Source: JAAYDY01 sp964500225
GTDB lineage: Bacteria > Planctomycetota > Phycisphaerae > FEN-1346 > JAACEH01
Length of the DNA stretch: 64,000 bases
Direction of reading: 5' to 3'
NCBI GenBank assembly: GCA_964500225.1
Contig: CAZCOA010000003.1
Span: forward strand, 74,154-138,153
Below the pieces are notes generated by a model. That model did no database searches. It saw nothing but the letters and a program-made list of their open reading frames with translations, and had not been told where the DNA came from. A program made the translations under genes and the position numbers. Below are positions 58,901-64,000 of this stretch, piece by piece; position 1 is the stretch's first letter; each line of letters begins with the position of its first letter.

Positions 58901-60233
58901 GCGGTGCGAGGCGTATCTGGACAGCCTGAAGAACGTCCGCGAGATTCGCGAGGCGGCGGCTCGGAAGGTGCGGGCCGGAAAGATCAAGTACGATCCGCAC
59001 GCATCGAAGGAGAAACGGCGGCTGTATATTCCCTACATGGACGACGCCGGCTACGCGCTGGCGGCCGCGATGCGGGCCAACGGGCTGGACGCCGTGCAGA
59101 TGCCCATGGCCGACGCCAGGACGATCGAGCTGGGACGCAAGGTCACCAGCGGCAAGGAATGCTACCCGTGCATCATCACGACGGGGGACATTCTGCGGCA
59201 GGTGGAGCAGAGCGACTTCGACCCGGACCGGGCGGCGTTCTTCATGCCGACGGCGTTCGGGCCGTGCCGATTTGGGCAGTACAACAAGTTCCAGCGCATG
59301 GTGCTGGACGACATGGGGCTGAGCCGGGTGCCGATCGTGACGTTCGACCAGGACCGCGACTACCAGCAGGACACGCGGATGCTGGGCCCGCGGTTCCGGC
59401 GTTTGGCGTGGTCGGGGATCGTGTTCGTGGACACGATGCAGAAGCTGGTTCGCGAGTTGCGCCCCTACGAGGTGGTACCCGGCCAGACCGACCGCGTGTA
59501 CGCCGAGTGTCTGGACCTGCTGTGCCGGCACATCGAGCGTGGCGGGGAGCCGGCAGAGGTAGCTCGCGAGGTACGCCGTCGGTTCGACGCGGTGGCGGTG
59601 GACCGTTCGGAGCCCAAGCCGCTGATCGGCGTGGTGGGCGAGGTGTTCGTGCGGTCGAACGCGTTCACGAACAACTTTATCGTGCGGAAAATCGAGCAAC
59701 TGGGCGGCGAGGTGTGCCTGCCGCCGTTCGAGGAATGGGTGAACTACATCGCCTGGAGCCGCAAAGAAGACGGCTGGATGAAGCGGAACCTGAAGCGTGT
59801 GTTTACGGAGTTCCTGGTGGAGGTCGTTCAGCGTCGTGAGCGGCAGCGCGTACTGGCCCCCTTTGCGGGATCGATCCGGCACTTTTTCTGCGAGGCGCCG
59901 TCGCGGGACGTCATCGCGCTGGGCCGACGGTACATCCACGAAACGATCCGCGGCGAGCCGATTTTGAGCATGGGGCGCAGCGTCGAATATGCCACGCACG
60001 GATTCGACGGCGTGGTGAACCTGCACCCGTTCAACTGCATGCCCGGCACTATCGTCAACGGTCTGCTGACGAAGTTTCAGGCCGATTTCGACATGCCGGT
60101 ACTGAAGGTGGCGTACGACGGGCTGGAGCAATCGACGGAGATGATCCGCCTGGAGGCGTTCATGCACCAGTGCCGGCAAAAGTCGCAGCAGCGTCGCGCC
60201 CGCGATGGTCGCATGGCAGTGAGCGTGCGATAG
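55974..60233 (+). CDS. Fused acyl-CoA dehydratase activator (twice) and HgdB-like dehydratase protein
   Basis: 1419 residues. Two complete BadF/HgdC-type ATPase domains lie in tandem (about 1-290 and 320-590). Each has the phosphate loop (GIDIGSVATKAV; GVDVGSISTNVV) and the cluster cysteines of an activator: Cys132/Cys172 and Cys446/Cys487. A cysteine cluster Cys603, Cys608, Cys611, Cys615 follows, then a DUF2229-like part and a 2-hydroxyacyl-CoA dehydratase (HgdB-like) part with TSGKECYPCIITTGD and FGCGPDSF. The activator normally forms a homodimer around one [4Fe-4S]; here both halves are in one chain. The family is widespread in anaerobes, and its substrate is unknown. ATG with GGGGAGG 7 nt upstream. 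Confidence 0.92.
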   Translation: MRYIGIDIGSVATKAVLLDEGFAIIREIYRRNQGKPMERAAEVLRELLEELPTGSAAPLAATTGAGGKAVGQLLGLPVVNEVVAQATATGRHYPEVRSIIEIGGEDSKLILIERDEATGGTRIRDFAMNALCAAGTGSFLDQQASRLGISIENEWGTMALQSKHPPRIAGRCSVFAKSDMIHLQQEGCPDYDIVAGLCFAMARNFKAVIGKGKDIQPVVSFQGGVAANAGMVRAFRELLGLDKQTLIIPQHHASMGALGAVLAAAERDELRPLTTLKPLDEYVASRRREDVKCHPPLTDDHYPLVIEPDTSSLRAGERIPAFVGVDVGSISTNVVAIDAEGRVLSRRYLNTGGRPLEAVTQGLYEVGQEVGDRVQVCGVGTTGSGRYLTGDFIGADVVKNEITAHATAAAFIDPEVDTIFEIGGQDSKYISIDHGAVVDFAMNKVCAAGTGSFIEEQSERLNIKLRNGDFNRLALGAEHPPCMGERCTVFIETDINHNQQKGVATDDIAAALCYSIAQNYLNRVVEDRRVGQHILFQGGTAYNRGVKRAFETILGKPVTVPPHHDVMGAIGAAMLARDAWRASGGSMKTRFGGFDLRDKQYECSSFECKACSNLCEIRVVDIKGQGKLFYGSRCGKFDESDRKSLGEHLPRLFEERNRLLTASYSSSAAQTAAGVRPRVGIPRVATIWDQLPMFRTFFEELGFEVVLSSETNRTIINAGLEAVAAETCYPVKVAHGHVLDCLDKGVDYLFLPSVVDMPQQSGEIVNSYTCPYVQSLPYLIRSALDLEKYPNTRLLTPVIHMSHGEDHVRRRLESVARGLGVGNGVRRRAVDAALTAQQAFVAALERRGREVLTSLGSEPALVIISRPYNGCDPGLNLNIPDKLRDLGCLAIPMGMLPLDEEDIGTDYPHMYWKYGQRILAAARIIARTENLYPVYITNFGCGPDSFILKFFERELKGKPCLVLEVDEHSADVGAITRCEAYLDSLKNVREIREAAARKVRAGKIKYDPHASKEKRRLYIPYMDDAGYALAAAMRANGLDAVQMPMADARTIELGRKVTSGKECYPCIITTGDILRQVEQSDFDPDRAAFFMPTAFGPCRFGQYNKFQRMVLDDMGLSRVPIVTFDQDRDYQQDTRMLGPRFRRLAWSGIVFVDTMQKLVRELRPYEVVPGQTDRVYAECLDLLCRHIERGGEPAEVAREVRRRFDAVAVDRSEPKPLIGVVGEVFVRSNAFTNNFIVRKIEQLGGEVCLPPFEEWVNYIAWSRKEDGWMKRNLKRVFTEFLVEVVQRRERQRVLAPFAGSIRHFFCEAPSRDVIALGRRYIHETIRGEPILSMGRSVEYATHGFDGVVNLHPFNCMPGTIVNGLLTKFQADFDMPVLKVAYDGLEQSTEMIRLEAFMHQCRQKSQQRRARDGRMAVSVR

Positions 60234-60405
60234 CGGTGACGCGGCGGAGCGGCGTAACCGCGCCAAGCGGGCCTGGTCGGGGGCATGGCCGCGCCGGCGC
60301 GGTCATGAAGGTCGGTTGGCCCCTTGACGGCATTCGGGGCGCCTTCTCCTGGAAGGGGCAGGGGTAGCGCGTAGCGCGAGGCATCTTTAGTCAGGAGTCG
60401 GGAGC

Positions 60406-60990
60406 GTGGGACGAACGGCGTTGTGGACGGCGGTGATGTGCTGCGCGGCGGCAGTCGCAGGCGGGTGCGGCGAAAGCTGGGCGTCGATCCAGCACATGCA
60501 CCGGCCGCTGGGCGCGCAGAAGGAAGAGGCGGCCGAGGTCGCGTACCAGTTCACAGACTCGGCGCACATCGAGCTGGTGTTGTGCAAACAATGGGTGGCG
60601 CCGGCGGGCGAGGCGGTGCCGGACTTCACATACCATTACTTTCTGGTGCCGCACCCGAAGGGCCGCCACACGGTCGAGAACGACGGCGTTGTGATCTATC
60701 GGCTGGCCCGGCGCGACGGGCGAACGTTCCTGTACAAGGCCGTGACCGGCTGGGTGGACCATCGCTTTGCGCTGCTGACGAAGGATCATCTGCACGCGGA
60801 GTTCGAGGCCGAGTTCGTCCAGGTGTGGCCGGTGCCGGACAGCGCGGAACGGTTTCCGCTGAGCGGCTCGATGCAGGCCAACGAAAGCGTCCGCACAGCG
60901 CAGACGCTCATCAACCGGTACCACTTCTTCGTGACCGAGTGCCAGAAGAAGGCGGCTGCGGCCGCCGCGGCCCCGGCTGCGGCAAAGTAG
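60406..60990 (+). CDS. Lipoprotein of unknown function
   Basis: 194 residues. Lipobox AVAGGC near residue 21. A compact domain of about 150 residues (EVAYQFTDSAHIELVLCKQWVAP, in parts, to VTECQKK) is predicted mixed alpha/beta, and an Ala-rich tail ends it. Not recognised. GTG at 60406 has AGGAG 8 nt upstream. The preceding 172 bases show no other feature. Confidence 0.7.
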   Translation: MGRTALWTAVMCCAAAVAGGCGESWASIQHMHRPLGAQKEEAAEVAYQFTDSAHIELVLCKQWVAPAGEAVPDFTYHYFLVPHPKGRHTVENDGVVIYRLARRDGRTFLYKAVTGWVDHRFALLTKDHLHAEFEAEFVQVWPVPDSAERFPLSGSMQANESVRTAQTLINRYHFFVTECQKKAAAAAAAPAAAK

Positions 60991-61127
60991 TGTCGCGCCG
61001 GGGCGCCCCACCGATACCGGCACGGCGGCAATGCCGCCCCATCCCGCGGCGACCTGTCGGACCTGTTTGCCCCAGAGCTCCATAGTGGTCGGGTCGAAGC
61101 GGGCCCGTTCGCAGTACCCATTCAGGA

Positions 61128-61164
61128 CACGGAGCCTGCCCGAGTGATTCGGGCAGGCTCCGTG
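61128..61164. terminator. Perfect 16-bp hairpin between convergent genes
   Basis: CACGGAGCCTGCCCGA (61128-61143), 5-nt loop, TCGGGCAGGCTCCGTG (61149-61164). It sits between the stops of the genes at 60406-60990 and 61212-62816 and probably stops both transcripts. No T-run on either strand. Confidence 0.75.
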
Positions 61165-61211
61165 GCTGTGTGCCGGCGGCGCATCGGGCGTGCGCCATGT
61201 CCGGTGTACAG

Positions 61212-62816
61212 TCAGCTCTCGAGAATCCGCATGGCTTCTTCCTTCTGGGCGTCCATGATGTAGTTGAGGCCGGAGACCTTGGCGGCCTCTTCGGTCAGGG
61301 CCACCACGTCGTTGCGCTGGATCGTGTCGAGTCGGAAGCTGCGCGCCCCGGCCATCAACTGGGTCAGCCCCGTGCGGAGCTTGTCCACGTAGGTGTACAT
61401 GGCGATGGCGCCCAAGGGCATTTTTCGGACGGCCGCCTTGCCGTAGCGTTCCACGAGCGTTTCGTAGGTCGGGAAGATCTGCTCGGGCGTGGTGCCGTAC
61501 TGGGAGACCGTCGGAGGCAGCTCTTTCCAGTTGCGGTCCTTGACGCCCTTGAGCACGGCCTCGATGTTGTCGCCGACGAACCCGGGGATCATCAGGGCGC
61601 GGCCCATGCAGACGGCCTTGAAGTAGGGGGATCCCATGGCGAGCACCTTGAAGATGTGGTCCTCGGTGGAGAATCCACCGGCCATGGCCAGGTCCGGAAT
61701 CCACTCGCCGCGACCGGCCAGCTTCTTGGCGTACTGGTAGGCCAGCGACTGGAGGTAGAAGGTCGGTATGCCCCATTCCTCCATCATGCGCCATGGGCTC
61801 ATGCCCGTGCCGCCGCCGGCGCCGTCGATGGTGAGCAGGTCCACGCGGGCCTTCGAGCACCACTTGATCGCCATGGCGAGTTCCCGAGGGCCATAGGCCC
61901 CGGTCTTCAGGCTCACACGCTTGACGCCCAGGTTCCGGCGCAGGTGCTCGACCGTCTGACAGAAGTCCTGCTCGTCGATGAAGCCGAGGCGGCTGTGACG
62001 CTCGAATTCCTTGATGCCGCCGCTCTTGAAGGCCTCCTGCACGGACTTCTCCTCCGGGTTGGGCATGACGATGTAGCCGCGGCGCCGCAGCTCCAGCGCT
62101 CGGTCGAGGTCGTGGACCTTGATCTCGCCGCCGATGCACTTGGCGCCCTGGCCCCACTTCAGTTCGATGGTCTCGACGCCGAGCTTGCCGACGACGTACT
62201 CGGCGACGCCGAGACGCGTGTCCTCAACGTTCAACTGGACGATAATATCGCCGTAGTCGTCCTTCCATTCCCTGTAGAGCTTCAGACGGCGAGTCATCTC
62301 AGGCGAGTCGATGACCTTGCCGGCCTTGTCGCGTTTCAGTTGGGGATCCACGCCGCAGACGTTCTCGCCGACGACCAGGGAAATGCCGCAAACGGCGGCG
62401 CCGACGGCGAAGCCGTCCCAGTGCTTCATGGCGATGTCCGTGGAGCCCAGGGCGCCGGTGAAGATCGGCATCCTCATACGCACAGGATAGACGTGGCCGT
62501 ACACGGTGCTGGTGTCCACGCCGGGGAAGATCGCCTTGTCGGGGTTGGCCTCGTCGATGGCCTTGGCGCCGAGGGCGTAACCCATGATGTTCAGGTGGGA
62601 ATAATCGACAGGGTACTCCTTGTCGGCGCCGGCGGTGATGCTGCCGAACGGCTTCGGATAGATGACGTCGCGGCCGCGCAGCGCGCTCTTGAAGACCTCG
62701 CAGTTGCCCGCGCAGTTGTCCATGCAGCGGGTGCACAGTCCGCTGGTGGGGGCGACGTCGCGCGAACGGTTCCGTGTTTCGGTGACGTCGTTGCCGCCTG
62801 GGGTTTGCAGGTTCAT
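61212..62816 (-). CDS. FMN-binding glutamate-synthase-domain protein (archaeal/ferredoxin type)
   Basis: 534 residues. The N-terminal 40 residues have a Cys-rich block, LCTRCMDNCAGNCEVF. The core is the GltS FMN barrel: KWGQGAKCIGGEIKVHDL, LLTIDGAGGGTGMSPW, DLAMAGGFSTEDHIFKVLAMG. The usual [3Fe-4S] loop of GltB is not present in its normal form; the equivalent segment reads FKAVCMGRALMIPG. No amidotransferase domain. It may form glutamate from glutamine and 2-oxoglutarate with ferredoxin, or act on another substrate. ATG at 62816 has AAGGAGG upstream. Confidence 0.88.
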   Translation of the reverse strand: MNLQTPGGNDVTETRNRSRDVAPTSGLCTRCMDNCAGNCEVFKSALRGRDVIYPKPFGSITAGADKEYPVDYSHLNIMGYALGAKAIDEANPDKAIFPGVDTSTVYGHVYPVRMRMPIFTGALGSTDIAMKHWDGFAVGAAVCGISLVVGENVCGVDPQLKRDKAGKVIDSPEMTRRLKLYREWKDDYGDIIVQLNVEDTRLGVAEYVVGKLGVETIELKWGQGAKCIGGEIKVHDLDRALELRRRGYIVMPNPEEKSVQEAFKSGGIKEFERHSRLGFIDEQDFCQTVEHLRRNLGVKRVSLKTGAYGPRELAMAIKWCSKARVDLLTIDGAGGGTGMSPWRMMEEWGIPTFYLQSLAYQYAKKLAGRGEWIPDLAMAGGFSTEDHIFKVLAMGSPYFKAVCMGRALMIPGFVGDNIEAVLKGVKDRNWKELPPTVSQYGTTPEQIFPTYETLVERYGKAAVRKMPLGAIAMYTYVDKLRTGLTQLMAGARSFRLDTIQRNDVVALTEEAAKVSGLNYIMDAQKEEAMRILES

Positions 62817-63797
62817 AGACAGGACTCCTCCTTCTCGCTCACAATACGGACGGATGACTAGTTCCCGGGCACTATCGTTGCGGCCTTGCGCCACGCAGCG
62901 CACGACCACACGCACATGCAGCGGACGTTTTCAGCAATGCGAGTCCGTCGGCCAACGGCACAGCCTTGGACACGACGACGATTGGCGGGGGCACCGTGAG
63001 CTGGCAGCCGATCGGCCGCGCCCCTATGGCGGACGATCGTTCGACGCTTTTCTAATGCTCCGTCGCGTCGAGGACGGGTTCCCGGGTAGGGACGCGTAGT
63101 ATAAACTGCCCGGCGAGCGATGTAAATGGCCAACGTCTAGGCGATGGCCTCGCACATGTGCCCATGGATTCTGGGACCTTGGGCCGTTCCTGGCCGGTGT
63201 TGACACCGATGATGCCTCAGCCAACCGTCCATGCAACGCGGGCCGGGAGCTTCCACGGCGTTCGCCAGACCTGCGAACGACCCATCCTCGCCCGGGGGCC
63301 GTCCCGACCATCGCGGGGGAGGGGGTTGAATGGTTCTGGAGTCTTCGCCTGGAGTCTTTTTCGGACGTTTTCCTACGAGGCCCATGCAAAAAGTAGTCTG
63401 CCGTTCAGCAATTCTCGATAAATCAACCACGGTGCGTCGCATAACACATTATTTTGAAACAAGTTCGGAGCTCATCGCTTGTTGGTAGAAATATCGCATT
63501 ATGGGCGCGTCGAACTTGCATCTTTCCGTTCCCTGTGCCAAACTTAGTGGTATCCCAGTGGGGCTCGGACCTGGATGACCTCGATCCAGGTTGCCGGTTC
63601 CACATGTGTCACGCATCTTGAGATTTGCGTTCCCGAAGACACATCTCTGGAATCACAATCTCTTACGCCACAACGGTTTGCGGCTTCACCGCGCCGGAGC
63701 GGCGAACGATGCGAAAGATACATGTGTGCGCCCGCGGCCTTCCTTCCAGGACAGGCCGGGGCAAGTCTGTGAACACGGTGACCAAAGGAGGCGAGTC
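62817..63797. other. 981-base stretch without a gene
   Basis: It holds the promoter and long leader (about 275 nt) of the gene at 61212-62816, and upstream of that an AT-richer stretch (about 63380-63700) with a hairpin ACCTGGAT (63569-63576)/ATCCAGGT (63584-63591). Short reading frames on both strands lack ribosome binding sites and have noise-like composition. No tRNA, attachment site or transposon end was seen. Confidence 0.6.
63098..63126 (-). promoter_or_regulatory. Promoter of the glutamate-synthase-like gene
   Basis: On the minus strand TTTACA (63126-63121), 17-nt spacer, TATACT (63103-63098). The leader to 62816 is unusually long, about 275 nt. Confidence 0.6.
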
Positions 63798-64000
63798 ATG
63801 AGAAGGTGTATGGCGATCCTGGGACTCGTCCTGGCGCTGGCGGTACCGGCGGCAGGGCAGCAGGTGCAGCTTGATATTTCGGATGGCTTCAACTGGGACA
63901 TCTGGTGCGGCGTCAAGGAATACCAGGCCTTGATGTACCACCAGTTGAACTACTGGGGCATCGATTTGGTGGAGTTGCAGAGCGGCGTGGACATCAACGC
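63798..64000 (+). CDS. Secreted protein, N-terminal part only
   Basis: 67 residues are visible before the window ends. A signal peptide (MRRCMAILGLVLALAVPAAG, then QQ) is followed by QLDISDGFNWDIWCGVKEY, a Trp/Asp-rich stretch. AAAGGAGG lies 6 nt before the ATG. Not recognised from the part seen. Confidence 0.75.
   Translation, partial: MRRCMAILGLVLALAVPAAGQQVQLDISDGFNWDIWCGVKEYQALMYHQLNYWGIDLVELQSGVDIN

Noticed and set aside
60233..60261. GCGGT/ACCGC hairpin overlapping the end of the giant gene as a terminator
   Set aside because: It contains a mismatch, overlaps the stop codon and has no T-run.
55779..60266. A 1495-codon open frame on the minus strand opposite the giant dehydratase-like gene, and similar long antisense frames at 50586-53264, 34426-36501 and 43993-46020
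   Set aside because: They mirror the codon pattern of the G+C-rich genes they oppose, are rich in His/Arg/Asp/Val as expected for such shadows, have no ribosome sites and show no family motifs.
63540..63600. tRNA-like fold around 63569-63591
   Set aside because: Only one stem-loop forms; no T-loop or acceptor stem could be matched.

Overview
The window is G+C-rich DNA from a Gram-negative bacterium. It carries many lipoproteins, RND-superfamily pumps and c-type cytochrome motifs. Several genes point to an anaerobic or facultatively anaerobic life: an oxygen-sensitive class III ribonucleotide reductase (nrdD), a giant 2-hydroxyacyl-CoA-dehydratase-like iron-sulfur protein with its activator fused on, two Fe-S aldo/keto reductases, a pyrophosphate-dependent phosphofructokinase and an archaeal-type FMN glutamate-synthase domain protein. 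PQQ-like propeller proteins, repeated HDOD genes, a DUF4954 protein and deoxysugar isomerases fit best with Planctomycetota (Phycisphaerae-like). That placement is an inference from gene content only. No rRNA, tRNA, CRISPR array, insertion sequence or phage gene was recognised.

Layout. 1-7.2 kb: a truncated secreted propeller protein, then a leftward efflux unit (membrane-fusion lipoprotein, RND permease, Fe-S aldo/keto reductase). 7.5-13.2 kb: an EamA permease, a TIM-barrel epimerase, a propeller lipoprotein, yggS and a helical lipoprotein. 13.4-16.6 kb: two HDOD genes, a PilZ gene and a small membrane protein. 16.7-20.8 kb: leftward translation unit rpmE-prfA-GH20-prmC, with a glycosidase-like gene wedged between prfA and prmC. 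20.9-28.9 kb: a lipoprotein, MMPL transporter plus a second Fe-S aldo/keto reductase, panE-like, DUF190-crcB, and lrp-ald. 29-34 kb: an L-arabinose/L-fucose isomerase-like gene, rhaA, an aldo/keto reductase and a secreted deacetylase. 34.4-44 kb: DUF4954, PPi-phosphofructokinase with a SIS isomerase, a GATase-like protein, a PIG-L deacetylase and a membrane protein with a kinase-like N-terminus. 43.9-49.4 kb: HDOD, aminotransferase and serA (serine synthesis), then a metallophosphatase/tetraheme lipoprotein. 49.4-53.4 kb: nrdR and nrdD behind NrdR boxes, then a 24-residue lysine-rich ORF. 53.7-64 kb: glycosyltransferase-plsY, the giant dehydratase-like gene, a lipoprotein, the glutamate-synthase-like gene, and the start of a secreted protein after a near 1 kb non-coding stretch.

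Regulation is readable. At least nineteen sigma70-like promoters of the form TTGACN, 16-18 nt, TANNNT sit at sensible distances from genes. Four place the start codon only 6-9 nt after the -10 box with no Shine-Dalgarno sequence, which suggests leaderless mRNAs. Several perfect-stem terminators bound the units. The least explained items are the kinase-like membrane protein, the lysine-rich micro-ORF, the fused dehydratase with its odd leader, and the recurrent pairing of an RND-superfamily pump with a two-cluster Fe-S aldo/keto reductase.
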